Part shown: positions 31,965-42,479 of the stretch, piece by piece
Numbering within the stretch: the stretch's first letter is position 1
Layout: every line of letters begins with the position of its first letter
DNA from: Ariolimax columbianus
Taxonomy: Eukaryota; Mollusca; Gastropoda; Stylommatophora; Arionidae
Direction: 5' to 3'
Assembly (NCBI GenBank): GCA_036924085.1
Contig: JAVGWX010000011.1
Coordinates: 22,765,739 to 22,829,738 of the forward strand
DNA length: 64,000 nt
Position numbers and translations under genes: made by a program
Notes under the pieces: model-generated
The model's input: only the letters and a program-made list of their open reading frames with translations
Told to the model about the DNA's origin: nothing
Databases searched by the model: none

Positions 31965-32598
31965 CCATATAGTCCTGCTGACAGATGCTCTCGCCGTAGT
32001 CACAGCGCTAAAAAGCCAGAAAAACACTGAGCTTAATGACTTAAGAGCAGCACTCTGCAAACTGTGCCAGCAGTCCGCAACAAAAAGGGTAGTGGTACAG
32101 TGGGTTCCGTCACACTGCAACATCCAAGGCAACGAGGAGGCAGACAGACTGGCTAAAGAAGGTGCAAGACTACCACAAACAGATACCAGTATGACGTACG
32201 AAGAGTCAAAACGGCTTATCAAAACCAGATACATGACCAAATGGGAAACCGAACATACTGGTTACACCAAAACCGATGCCTATTACCAGTTGAACCGAAG
32301 AGAGCAGGTCGTTGTCTTCAGACTTCGCACTGGCCACAACAGACTGAGGTACCACCTATTCGACAAATTGAAGATAGGGTGTACCGACGAATGCCCGTGC
32401 GGTACTGGTAAAATGACCGCTGAACATCTGCTGCAGAACTGCCCGACATACGAGGATCAGAGAGAGCAGATGTGGCCATCACCAGTGGAACTGCAAGACA
32501 AGCTTTATGGCAGTGGCGAGAGCCTCAGGATGACCGCCGCTTTTTTCGAAAAAATAATGGTTACTGTCTGACTGCGTACGAAGAAGAAGAAGAAGAAG
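31965..32598 (+). mobile_element. LINE-A copy, 634 bp, 5'-truncated, perfect TSD
   Basis: Flanked by a perfect 15-bp TSD AAATCAATGTCTCCG (31950-31964 and 32599-32613). It starts within RNase H and ends GACTGCGTACGAAGAAGAAG with six GAA repeats. Interpretation: target-primed reverse transcription with early 5' termination. Confidence 0.92.
31966..32571 (+). pseudogene. LINE-A RNase H C-terminal remnant
   Basis: Intact frame across the whole insertion: VLLTDALAVVTALKS (third catalytic Asp), VQWVPSHCNIQGNEEADRLA (His and last Asp of RNase H), MTYEESKRLIKTRYMTKWET, LRTGHNRLRYHLFDKLKIG, then CPCGTGKMTAEHLLQNCPTY and stop after MVTV. Lacks the first Asp and the Glu plus everything upstream. There is no internal stop or frameshift, consistent with recent insertion. 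Confidence 0.85.
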
Positions 32599-32860
32599 AA
32601 ATCAATGTCTCCGATATTCCGATGTAAACGCGTGATAAGGCATACCAAATTAATGCTATACAACACAACATACCTATCCACTTTGTGATATCAGTTCCAG
32701 AATTAGTCATTAACAGACAAAGACGAAAGGAACATCAACAACAGAGATGAAATGCCTGCAATGAATGCGTGTAGTAATAAGAATGAATAGAATCATAAAC
32801 GAAGATATTAGGAGGCAAGTAGGTACAACACCAGGGCTAGACCTCATCAAGAGACAGCAA

Positions 32861-32936
32861 GGGAACTGAGTGGTCTGGAGATAAGACGCCGGTAACGGGA
32901 GCTGGAGGTAGCGGGTTCGAATCACGATGGAGACCG
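32861..32936 (+). mobile_element. tRNA-like SINE head
   Basis: AACTGAGTGGTCTGGAGATA (A-box region) and GTAGCGGGTTCGAATCACG (B box), Leu/Ser-like. Followed by GTTTTTTCACGTGGAC, the kind of body seen in tRNA-SINEs. No second copy in the window. Confidence 0.45.
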
Positions 32937-33189
32937 GAGTTTTTTCACGTGGACTATCTGGTATTTCCTGGGATCTCTGGTAGAGATTGGTCGCCCGTGT
33001 GCAGTGTTGCGCACGTTACAAATCCCTCGGCAGTTTAAAATCGAAAAGAGTAGGCTTAACGGCCGGTGCCTGGACAACAATTAAAATTATGTTAGAAATC
33101 TACCCGATCTATTACGCGACGGAGTTCGTGCACTGTGCTAAGATTCTCCATGAACATGGAGAAGAACAGAGGACTTATGGGTAAAACCG

Positions 33190-33795
33190 TGTGCAATGGC
33201 GTTGATTCTTCGACTAAACTCAACTCAACTAAGAGACAGCAAATAAAATCGTTCGGTCACGTGACACGACAAACACCAGACAGTATCCATCAGAAAGGAA
33301 TGCTATACTTCTTCTTCTTCATCGTACGCTGTTTACAGCGATATTTACGTTGCACTGTTTTGATTTGTTAGCCAGTGGCACAGTGCATCCGATTTCAACA
33401 GGCGTTTCTGTAGGGTTGCCCTCCTTAGCCTTTGGGTGTCCCCAGCCTAACTGCAAGGCAGCAGTTGTTTTTGGTCAGAGTTGTCTCTCTTAGGAAGTTG
33501 TCTTGCAGGACTATCGAGTCTTCCCTACTCGTGTCTATAGGGTTTGGCAATGATATGATGGACTATGTACTAGTTTGTACTATCCCGGAAGAGAGGCAGT
33601 CCAGTGTGACTTTTTCCCAGGATCGTCACGTCCTGCCAGAAACGTAGCATATGCATATGAGTGAGGAATGCTATACTGATACAGTGGATACGGAGTGAAG
33701 GGCCGACCACGCGAAAAATGGATAGCAGAAATAACAGAAGCATTGAAGCTCCTAGTGTACGAAGCAAATACTAGGCCCTGGTGAAAAAACCTCTT
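33190..33795 (+). mobile_element. LINE-D remnant split by a nested retroposon
   Basis: Left part encodes KRQQIKSFGHVTRQTPDSIH, matching LINE-D at 49.7 kb (RQQTKWFDQVTRQTPDSIPQ). After the 33310-33663 insertion it resumes as VKGRPREKWIAEITEALKLL and ends TRPW-stop near 33783. Stops and truncations make it non-functional. Confidence 0.72.
33310..33663 (-). mobile_element. R350-related retroposon nested in LINE-D
   Basis: 354-bp insertion with a perfect 14-bp TSD AGGAATGCTATACT (33296-33309, 33664-33677). Left edge is CTT repeats, i.e. a GAA tail on the minus strand. CAGCGATATTT and CATCCGATTTCAACAGGCGT resemble R350 in reverse; the remainder differs, so it is a relative or subfamily. Confidence 0.8.
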
Positions 33796-33810
33796 CATAA
33801 TCTGACGCTG

Positions 33811-34167
33811 GGGTCAAGATGCTGAGCAGCGCATGTGCTGCAGTGGTCAGCGACCTATAGCTGACTGCTAGCGTCAGGGCCAGCGAACCAGAGCTGCCAA
33901 AACCTTCTACACCTCAACGCGGTGATCCTGGATAACAGGCTGCAGCAGGGCAGACTGGCTAAGGAGAATGGATCGAAGAGGGAATGCTAACCCGGTACTC
34001 AAAAAATGCTTGCTGAAGTCGAATTTTTTGTTACTGAAAAGTGCAAATATCGCAGTCAAGCTGTAAACAACGACACAGCGCATTCCGTTCTCTGGACTAC
34101 ATTCTGCTACTTAAGCCCTTTCAAGGTTTGGTAGTGGCAGATTGAGAGCGAACCAAGCCAAGCCAAT
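33811..34167 (+). mobile_element. R350 copy h (full length)
   Basis: Starts GGGTCAAGATGCTGAGCAGC and ends GAGCGAACCAAGCCAAGCCA. Perfect 11-bp TSD ATCTGACGCTG (33800-33810, 34168-34178). AGCCAA-type tail. Confidence 0.9.
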
Positions 34168-34178
34168 ATCTGACGCTG

Positions 34179-35009
34179 AAATGCACATGCAGGACAATAG
34201 CGCAACAACAAATGTAGTGAATCATTTTGCCGCGGGCACTTGGCCAAAACACAGAGTTGAAAAATATGTTGCATATGTGTCTAGACCATACTGACCCAGA
34301 CTTGTTTATAGATTATTAAGATTTCAAGCACATATCACTTTGGTTATATCAGGGCGTAAGCCATTACAACAGAATCTGGCAACCAAACCTGATCTTGTAA
34401 GCAACGCTGAGAATATAGAATCACTTAGCTCTAAAGTGCCGATAAGCCAGTATAATGAAGTGTTTTCAGAGATCTATTTTTCATCACTCTGTGCCATGTG
34501 TGTTTACACGAGAGGGGCAGGCATAGATAGACTGTTTAAATTAGTTCACTAGCAGGCCCGTGTAAGACACATCTGCTCGTCAGTCAAAGTACTCGATACG
34601 ACAGAAACAACTGCAGTTTATATAATAAAGGTTCTCTCCCTTCCCGGATCCATCCCCTGACTCACATCCACATTGGCATTCCTTCCCAACCCTTCCTCCC
34701 CAACTCTTCCTCCCCATTCAATCATTGTTCTCTCTTATCCCGACTGTCTGTTCCACCTTCAACGGCCCTTCACACTGCCCATCGTCTCCCTGCTCCAAAC
34801 CACCGTTGTCCCTGGCTTCCAAACCACCCATGCGTTCAACCCGCCAACCACCTCCAACAGCCTATCTCTTCCCTCGCCATCAACCCTCCCGTCTCCTCCA
34901 CCACACACATCATTCATCTCGACTCTCCCATGCTTGTATCAGATTCAGCACTGTGGGGGGGGGGGGGGGGGGGAGGGGGGTTAGAGGAAGGGGGGGGGGG
35001 TGCACATAC
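34179..35009. other. unassigned sequence with pyrimidine-rich part and G runs
   Basis: 34620-34950 is C/T-rich (CTTCCTCCCCA-like); G homopolymers follow at about 34957-34974 and 34989-35000. No gene recognised. Confidence 0.45.
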
Positions 35010-35770
35010 ACGTCAAGTCAGTTCTTCTGTACGGAGAAGAAACTTTGAGTACGACGAAGATAGTACACAGGAAACTTCAGTCGTTCGTCAATAAGTGTCT
35101 ACGGGATCAAGATGCTGAGCAGAGCATGAGCTGCAGTGGTCGGCGACCCATAGCTGACTGCTAGCGTCAGGGCCAGCGAAACAGAGCTGCCAAGACCCTT
35201 CTACACCTCCACGCGGTGATCCTGGATAACAGACTACAACAGAGCAGACTGGCTAAGGAGAAGGGATTGAAGAGGGAATGCTAACCCGGTACTCAAAAAA
35301 TGCTTGCCAAAGTCGGATGTGTTGGACGGAAAGGTGCAAATATCGCAGTCAAGCTGTAAACTATGACACAATGCATTCCATTCTCTGGACTACATTCTGC
35401 TACTTAAGCCCTTTTAGGGTTTGGTAGCGGGAGACTGAGAACGAACGTAGCCAAGCCAAGTCAATAAGTGTCTGTAATGGGCAATGCTGTTCAGGAATGT
35501 AGCCCTATGGAAAAGGAGCCATCAAGAAATGGAGCGACAGATCAAACGTAGGAAATTGGGTTGGGTAGAACACAGTACGGAAATCACCATCAAACGTGGC
35601 TAGACAGGGCCTGACATGGAGTCCACAGCGGAAGAGAAAGAGAGGTAGGACAAGAAACACATGTGCAAGAGAAACCTGAAGATAGGTAGAAAGAGTCCGT
35701 CAAAGCCGAACTTGCTGGCGGAGGGTTGTCAGTAGCCTACACTCCGAAAGGAGCGATGAGCATAGATTGA
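35010..35770 (+). mobile_element. LINE post-RT remnant split by R350 copy i
   Basis: Left part reads VKSVLLYGEETLSTTKIVHR and KLQSFVNKCL. After the R350 insertion the right part reads MERQIKRRKLGWVEHS, then GPDMES and TPKER-like sequence, the VLLYGSETW...IKRRKWGW.GH pattern of LINE C-termini. Stops are present. A third broken part of the same family lies at 40285-40735 (-). Confidence 0.75.
35101..35459 (+). mobile_element. R350 copy i (full length), nested in a LINE
   Basis: Starts ACGGGATCAAGATGCTGAGC and ends GAACGAACGTAGCCAAGCCA. Perfect 14-bp TSD GTCAATAAGTGTCT (35087-35100, 35460-35473), which duplicates the LINE codons for VNKCL. 359 bp, AGCCAA tail. Confidence 0.92.
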
Positions 35771-36448
35771 TTCATTCATTGTTGTTAGCTCTTTAATTAG
35801 TTTGCGTTTATGGGACTTCTTGAAACACAACAAACATATCCGCATACGTTTAACAGAAATGATTGCTACTAAATACGTACAGTACATACAGTCAAAATAA
35901 TTCATACATAAACATCAAATAATCAGTAGGGTACCCATTCTCAACTGGGTAGACACAGTTGTGAGGAGCGAACACTGTAACCACTCTGCCACTGAAAGGT
36001 ATGCAACTCCCTCCCTGCTTTGACCGGGTCAACCCCTCCGAGAACTCGTTATCTCCCTTGACCAAGGTTTACACTCAAGTGGTTATGTCAATAAAACCCC
36101 TCAGAAAGATAAAGGTCCATGAGAAGCAATTTATGATTGACAACCAACACGCCTGGATGGGTTCCCGCAAATCAAAATGGCGTTAGTTCATTTCTTCTGG
36201 ACAGTTACTGCCTTATATCGCATATTTTATCATATTCATGCGGTTTTTGGAGTCTTCCCGATCCATAGGAAACCAGTTATTCAATCTTGTTTTCGTCTAA
36301 CGGATTTGGCGAAAGTTTTCTTAACAGAACTTTCTAACGAAAAATGCTATTTCACTCACACGACGTAGGCTCTTGGCATGTTTGAATGGCTTGTTATGTA
36401 ATTATAAGAGATGGTATTTTCTTATCAACACAATTGGTACCCCAAAAT
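35771..36448. other. mostly unassigned; tRNA-like SINE piece at 35926-35999 (-)
   Basis: On the minus strand CAGTGGCAGAGTGGTTACAG (A-box-like) and TTGAGAATGGGTACCC (the position of a degraded B box) form a tRNA-like head. The rest holds no recognised gene. Confidence 0.4.
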
Positions 36449-36452
36449 GAAA

Positions 36453-36453
36453 G

Positions 36454-36500
<47 letters not shown>
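36453..36500. repeat. (TA)n followed by (GA)n
   Basis: About 12 TA repeats then about 11 GA repeats. Compound microsatellite. Confidence 0.92.
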
Positions 36501-36761
36501 ACCGAATTTAAGGTAGTGACGTGACAATATAGTCCACTTTTGAACAGTTTGAGGGTATCAAACATTCTGCTAGAATAGAGGGTATCAAACATTCTGCTAG
36601 AATAGATGATCATTTCTGCTTCCACTTATTCCTGCCTTCTTCGCAATGAATTTCTTTAATCCGTTAACGTTGGTCTATGGTAAGTAGCGTAACATCCATC
36701 CTCTACGGCAGCATGGCATTATCCATGCTGTTGGATGATGTAATAATAACCATGTTGTCTA

Positions 36762-36958
36762 ACACTAGCCCTAATCATAACCCTAACCATAACCCTAAAC
36801 ATAACCATAACCCTAATCCTAACCATGCGCCTAACCTTAAACCTAACCCTAACACTAGCCCTAATCATAACCCTAACCATAACCCTAAACATAACCATAA
36901 CCCTAATCCTAACCATGCGCCTAACCTTAAACCTAACCCTAACACTAACCCTTCGCAA
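36762..36958. repeat. interstitial telomere-like (CCCTAA-variant) repeat
   Basis: Built from CCCTAA, CCCTAAAC, CATAAC and CCTTAAAC variants arranged as a 90-bp higher-order unit repeated twice (starts 36761, 36851, with a partial third at 36941). The complement is TTAGGG-like, the usual metazoan telomere motif. Could mark an old break repair or fusion site, or simply be a satellite that converged on the motif. Confidence 0.8.
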
Positions 36959-37291
36959 AACAATATGCCCATCGTTTCTACACTTTTATCTTCATCTAAG
37001 GTTCTACTTATGTATTTAAAATAAAATTATATCGACTTGTCCTCCCCTTAACTCGAAATGGAATGTCCCGTTACGTAAAATGGGAACACATGGAACTCTG
37101 TTTGGGTTGAATTAAGACTCCAGTATCACAACGTTCTTCTTCTTCGTTCGTTTTTTTATTTCTCCTTTTCGTTCGCTTCAAAATGCAATGTCCATATGTG
37201 ATATTGTCAATTGTATAAACTTCACTGTCTTTCGAAGTTCACATATCAATATTATATTTCTGAAAGTTTGTACTCTCTCTCTCTCTCTCTC

Positions 37292-37332
<41 letters not shown>

Positions 37333-37479
37333 GATCAGCGCTACTTATTTATTGTCGATATGACGTTTTCTTGACGAGTTATGGGCATATAATTATATGG
37401 TTGCACGAAGAAAATAGTTTACTGGAAAATAATGACGTGAACTTCTTCTTTCCTTTGCACGAAAATATAATCTCTATAT
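36959..37479. other. unassigned sequence with (CT)n at 37272-37331
   Basis: No gene recognised; one (CT)n run of about 60 bp with a C interruption. Confidence 0.5.
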
Positions 37480-38200
37480 CTGCAATATTGTCTCTTGTAT
37501 AAACTTGACTGTCTTCTGTAGTTCACTTATAATTCTATAAAGTTTCTTTTCCAGCGCTGTTTCTATGAACCAGTGGGATTTTTTTCTGTAGATCATATTC
37601 AGGGCAGCTCCGTAGTAAGTTCTCTGCGGTCTAGACTGCCTGTCCACATGTACACTTGGCGGAGTTGTCAATCTTGAACTTTGTGTACATGTCGCTGGCG
37701 AGCCGGTTGTGTCCTGTTCTGGGACGCAACACAAAAGGTTTTTTTTGTCTGTTTATATTATGACATTCGTCTAATGTTAATATGTGTGGCTCTCTAATTA
37801 ATTTCGTCTTTAAATTTAAAAAAAAAACCTAACTGTAGCGTAGCTTAAAGCGGGGCTGCGATTATGTGTGCCTTTTGGCCCGACATTTAAAAAATTTCAG
37901 TTAGCTTTTTGGAGTTCCGGGTTTTCCTGAACACTGCGATCCACATCTCTTGGCTAGACTACACTAGTGACTTGTGTAGCCTCTTTCCATGGCTGTCACG
38001 TGGAGGCTGAATGCGGTCTTGGTCAGTTATGATTCGTTGACCCTGGTGCAAGCAGCCAGCTAAGAATCGCTGGCTGCTGTCAGCTTGTGCACAGAGACAA
38101 CGTGACATGTTTCTGATTGATTCAATCATCCTTATCTTCTGTTTGAATGTAACTGGTGCATCCGATTGCTTGTCTGCAGAACTCTCCTTTGTGGTGTCCT
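37480..38200 (-). mobile_element. LINE-B remnant interrupted by an R350 relative
   Basis: 37480-37830 matches LINE-B at 52.4-52.7 kb (TCTCTTGTATAAACTTGACT; frames with CVPEQDTTGSPATC). After the 37840-38107 insertion, LINE-B resumes at 38108 (TTCTGATTGATTCAATCATC) up to about 38200. Only one copy of the 3'-terminal segment, unlike the 58-bp array at 20-21 kb. Frames are broken. Confidence 0.72.
37840..38107 (-). mobile_element. diverged R350 relative
   Basis: Reverse R350 landmarks are recognisable though worn: GCTTAAAGCGGGGCTGCGAT, CACTGCGATCCACATCTCTT and CTGGTGCAAGCAGCCAGCTA. The nearby LINE-B sequence GTGGCTCTCTAATTAATTTC/TTTCTGATTGATTCAATC on both sides may be a decayed target duplication. 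Confidence 0.55.
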
Positions 38201-38334
38201 TGACAAGGGAAGTAAGTCGCGATGCTCATGACATGGGAAGTAAGTTGTGGTGTCCTTGACAGGGAAAGTCTGCTTTTGTTCGTCATGAAAAGATGGTTTT
38301 GTTATGTTGCGTTGAAGTTTACAGCGAGACTGCT

Positions 38335-38545
38335 ATACATGCAGTCCTGGCATCAAATCTCCAGGGATTGACATGGATCTACTGTCCTGGTCATGCTGTG
38401 GTTCAGGGCAATGAAAGCTGACATCTTGGCTTCACAAGCTCCCATCATGGGCACATTAATGACGGATAGAAGTGACATTTTGAAATCAATCAAAGACTGC
38501 CTGTTAGGTGAGGACACCGCAATAGACGAAGCAGCAATCTACAGG
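38335..38545 (+). mobile_element. LINE-E remnant
   Basis: Reads LQGLTWIYCPGHAVVQGNES-like RNase H end, then ADILASQAPIMGTLMTDRSD and ILKSIKDCLLGEDTAIDEAA, matching LINE-E at 18.1-18.3 kb. A deletion has removed part of the NERAD motif. Confidence 0.75.
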
Positions 38546-38574
38546 ACTCTACGAATGTACACAGTACCGGTACT

Positions 38575-38890
38575 CCAATCTAGATCTAACTAAAGCTTTA
38601 TACAGTTTGACTTTCTCTTCCTTTCCCCTATGTTTAATATTTCTTTTTATCATATCTAACATTGCATTTGCCTTTTTTGCTGCTACCTGAACTGGCTCAC
38701 TCACTTAACCTGTATGTTCTATTAAAACCGCTAGGTCCTTTTCCTTTAATATCATTCTAATATTGTTCTCTCCCATTCTGTAATTATGTTTCACATTGGA
38801 TCTACCCATGTGGAGACTACATTTATCTACATTAAACTCCATTTGTTAGCCCTCAGACCATTCACAAATTTTAGACATACTATGCTGGAA
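38575..38890 (-). mobile_element. CR1-like RT fragment (thumb region)
   Basis: Minus strand encodes MEFNVDKCSLHMGRSNVKHN, RMGENNIRMILKEKDLAVLI, and KKANAMLDMIKRNI, the pattern that follows the FADD motif in CR1-type LINEs (MKFN..KC...H.G...LGV..D...KA...LG.I.R). One stop. Complementary in coverage to 62071-62445 but a separate copy. Confidence 0.75.
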
Positions 38891-39078
38891 CGGCCTTTTC
38901 TGCGCCATCAACCGGTAAAGAGAGTGGCGCAGAGGAACGACATGTGAAGTGTCCTGTTAGACGGGATGTCCTGGTCCATCCGTGTGACATATCGCACAAA
39001 GAAACTCAGCGGCGGTCCAGTATTTCCGTGATTGGGTGGAGGCCTTTTTTAGCAGAAACCTCCATATTGCGGATGTAG

Positions 39079-39290
39079 TCATTCCATTGGATGTCCAGGA
39101 ATACGCCGCTGGTTGCGTACGTGGAAGGCCTCTAGTCTTAACATGTCAAGTTCGAGTAATATCCATGTTTCGTTGCCATAAAGCAGGACTGGAACCACGT
39201 AAGACTGGTAAATGCGGATTGTTGTTTTAAGGGAGATTTTGCAGTCATACTTAGCCGTCAATGTAACACTCGAACAAATTGAGAACAAAC
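39079..39290 (-). mobile_element. LINE post-RT fragment
   Basis: Minus strand reads LKTTIRIYQSYVVPVLLYGN, ETWILLELDMLRLEAFHVRN and QRRIPGHP, the VLLYGSETW...RLEAFH.RC.RRI.G pattern. 5' edge coincides with the MITE at 39291. Confidence 0.75.
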
Positions 39291-39650
39291 CATGTTTTAC
39301 TTTAGATAGGCAGTCGGACTTACCGGGAAAACCCATTGAAACGTCACATTCCTAGGCCGATTAAATAACTGAACTCATATTGTGTCAAGGCTTATAATCA
39401 ATCCATGCCCCACACAGATAAATACAAGAAATTCGCGATACAAAAACACAACAAACCACTGTTGAGAGGATCCCTTCACAGAATCCTGCCCTGAAACCAA
39501 CTGCATATCCATCTTTTCTCCCCCGAACACGCTATTATAGTTGCACTGATAGTAGACACATGAACATTGCGTAATTTAGTCAGCCGTGGAATGTGACGCT
39601 TCAAAGGGGATTTCTCCGTGATTCAGAAGGCCAGCATCAACAGTAGGCTT
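39291..39650 (-). mobile_element. MITE with ~70-bp terminal inverted repeats, copy 2
   Basis: Inverted, diverged copy of 11207-11563: complement contains AACTATAATAGCGTGTTC, ATGCAGTTGGTTTCAGGGCA and TTGACACAATATGAGTTCAG. Terminal inverted repeat arms are recognisable on both sides (TTGAAACGTCAC and GTGACGCTTCAAAG). Confidence 0.8.
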
Positions 39651-40008
39651 CTATTTACAAGCCCTAACTCGTGTTTACTTTGATCATGCGTCGATAAAAC
39701 ATTCCAAGAGAAAACTTAATAGAATTTTGTTCGATTATCACTTCAGCTATTGAATGGTAAGGACATATTGTATAGTCTTCCAGAGGAACGAAGCCACATC
39801 TGAAGTCTGGTAAAGAGATTTATCATGTTATCTTGTGAAAACTAGTTGCACCCGTTGACCCGGTCGTGACATGACGGGTTGGATGAGGTTGATCTAATTA
39901 ACTTGCTCTCCGGGAGAGTCCTCAAGGACAATGCACATGTTTTGGTTGTTGAACTGTACTGCAGCGGTTAACGCAGTGATTCCCAAACGTTTTCGGTCCA
40001 CATTAATC

Positions 40009-40268
<260 letters not shown>

Positions 40269-40284
40269 TATTTGCGCGCCAAAT

Positions 40285-40735
40285 AACGGCGCATAAGGCG
40301 TTAACAAATGATCTCCAGTTGGAACGGTGTGACGCCACTGTTTTTAGAACTTGTATGGTGCTGATGCCCATATGGAGTTGAGCCCTCTTGGATGATTGTT
40401 CTTCTATTTCCTTGGTTCTCCCTCTTTACCGAACGCCTCTTGGTGTCCATTCGAGTGCTTGCAATGGAAGACGGTTGTTGTTCATTCTAAGGACATTTCC
40501 GGATGATGGTCGATACGTATATTTGGTTTGTCTCTGTCCTTATCTAGTCATTAGTTGTGAACTGGTCCCAGCGTATATTCAATAATTTTCTTAAACATTT
40601 ATTTTAAAAGACATTTAGTATGTTTTCCATCGCTTTTGTTGTCTTCCAGCTTTCACATCCATATGTCAGGACTGATATTACGATTGAATTGAATAGTCGG
40701 AGCTTGGTATGTTTGCTCAGTGTCCTTGATTTCCA
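40285..40735 (-). mobile_element. LINE post-RT remnant
   Basis: Minus strand, over several frames, yields VISVLTYGCESWKTTKAMEN, ILNVF and a downstream stretch with LEWTPRGVR. Same pattern as the LINE at 35.0-35.8 kb (LLYGEE...TTK). Several stops and frame changes. Confidence 0.62.
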
Positions 40736-41130
40736 GAATTCTGACGGTACACCAAGTCAGACAATAAACTTCTTAACAGTTACAATGCAAAGTTGATGAA
40801 AATGTTGCAATGTTAATCGATATCACTATGAGCCAGTGTGACACAACACACAGTTTGAGAACCACTGATTTAACGTATGGACATCCTTGTGACTATGAGA
40901 ATTAATTATATTTTAAAAATTAATTCATCATGTCCGTTTCTGTTTTTTTGTTGCCGTTTTCAACTTTGTCTTTGTGCATTGACTATATTTTTGTTGTTCA
41001 TTTTTAGTTTGAGATTGTTCGGGAACCATCAGTTTGTCACCGCTATTGTTCCTTGTTCTGAGTCGCTTTTTGTTTTAGTAATTGTGGAATACGTTGTAGT
41101 ATTTCACAATATAAGTATGTACTTGCATCT

Positions 41131-42071
41131 TCTTCTTCTTCTTCGTACGCAGTCAGACATCAACCTGTATTTTTTTGAAAAAAGCAGCTGTCATCCTGAG
41201 GCTGTCGACACTGCCATAGAGCTTGTCTAGTGTTGCCACTGGTGATGGTCACATCTGCTCTCTCTGATCCTCGTATGTCGGGCAGTTTTGCAGCAAATGC
41301 TCAGCGGTCATTTTCCCGGTACCGCACGGGCATTCGTCAGTGCCACCTATCTTCAATTTGTTGAATAGGTGGTACCTAAGTCTATTGTGGCCTGTGCGAA
41401 GTCTGAAGACCACGACCTGCTCTCTTCTGTTCAACTGGTAATAGGCATCGTTTTTTGTGTATCCAGTATGTTCGGTTTCCCATTTGGTCATGTATCTAGC
41501 TCTAATAAGCCGTTTTGACTCTTCGTACGTCATACTAGTATCTGGTTGTGGTAGTTTTGCACCTTCTTTTGCCAGTCTGTCTGCCTCCTCATTGCCTTGG
41601 ATGTTGCAGTGGGATGGAACCCACTGCACCACTATCCTTTTTGGTGCGGACTGCTGGCATAGTTGACAGAGTACTGCTCTTAAATGATTAAGTTCAGTAT
41701 TTTCCTGGCTTTTTAGTGCTGTGACTACAGCCATCTGTAAGCAGGTCTATATGGCTCTCATTCCTTTTACCTGTCACCATTTCTTCCACTGCCGCCCTCA
41801 GTGCCTCTGCCTCCGCTCTGAAATTGCTTGTGTATTTTCCAGTAGCGAATGACAGTGTTATTTTTCTGCCATTTCAGAAATGCTCCTGCCCCTCCGTTCT
41901 GTGTTGTGTTTGTTACAGAACCGTCGGTGTATGCATGGGTCCAGTCCATGCTTGGGTAATTTTCAGTTATGCAGCTCAGGGTAGTATCTCTTCTTTCTTT
42001 TTCAGTCTGGCAGTTTTTGTTTCCAATACCTGGTATATTTTCTACCACCTCTGGAAATATATCCTGCCTCC
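41131..42071 (-). mobile_element. LINE-A copy, 941 bp, longest in the window
   Basis: TSD ATGTACTTGCATCT (41117-41130) and ATATACTTGCATCT (42072-42085), 13/14. The left edge is the (TTC)n complement of the GAA tail. Contains the full RNase H region and what follows it; 5'-truncated before RT. Confidence 0.9.
41249..42048 (-). pseudogene. LINE-A RNase H pseudogene, frameshifted
   Basis: Most complete LINE-A RNase H here. First Asp in WTHAYTDGSVTNTTQNGGAG; the Glu region in another frame (FRAEAEAL); third Asp just before a short deletion at the LLTD site; then VVQWVPSHCNIQGNEEADRL, YEESKRLIRARYMTKWETEH and CPCGTGKMTAEHLLQNCPTY. Two frame breaks, one near 41860 and one near 41733, so it cannot be translated as one protein. 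Confidence 0.82.
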
Positions 42072-42147
42072 ATATACTTGCATCTATATTTCCTTCGTAT
42101 AATTGCGGAATTACAAAGGTTATTGTTGTTGTTGCATGTCCACAATG

Positions 42148-42430
42148 AGTAGGATTACTTTTTTGTGCGCCCTAAAGAGTATGTTAAGGGGCGTGTTGTC
42201 GTAGCTTTCCTCACATCCTGAGCGTGCTGATTGATGAAAGGGAGGTGGGAGGAGGCTGGGGTCCTCCAGGCGATTGCGCTATACTTGGCTTTATCTTCGT
42301 ATCGCTCACTACTACGGGAATCACGTTTATCCCTCATCTCGTTAGCCAGGTTGCCATGAAAGCAACCCATTTCCAGGAAAATCTGCGAGAAAGCCAAGGT
42401 GAAGGTCTTGTCCAGTATATTTTGCCTGGT
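42148..42430 (+). mobile_element. T37 element, left arm with vestigial core
   Basis: GAGTAGGATTACTTTTTTGT through GTCCTCCAGGCGATTGCGCT to CCATTTCCAGG matches the T37 left arm. The core is reduced to CCAGTATATTTTGCCTGG. Lies 60 bp beyond the LINE-A right TSD. Confidence 0.78.
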
Positions 42431-42479
42431 GGATCTTCCTTCCCTATTGCAATGGTATGATCAACATCACCAAGCGCAT

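Noticed and set aside
41457..41666. Plus-strand frame at 41457-41666 as a gene (similar shadows at 18125, 37474 and 46517)
   Set aside because: Antisense or shifted shadows of LINE or repeat sequence.
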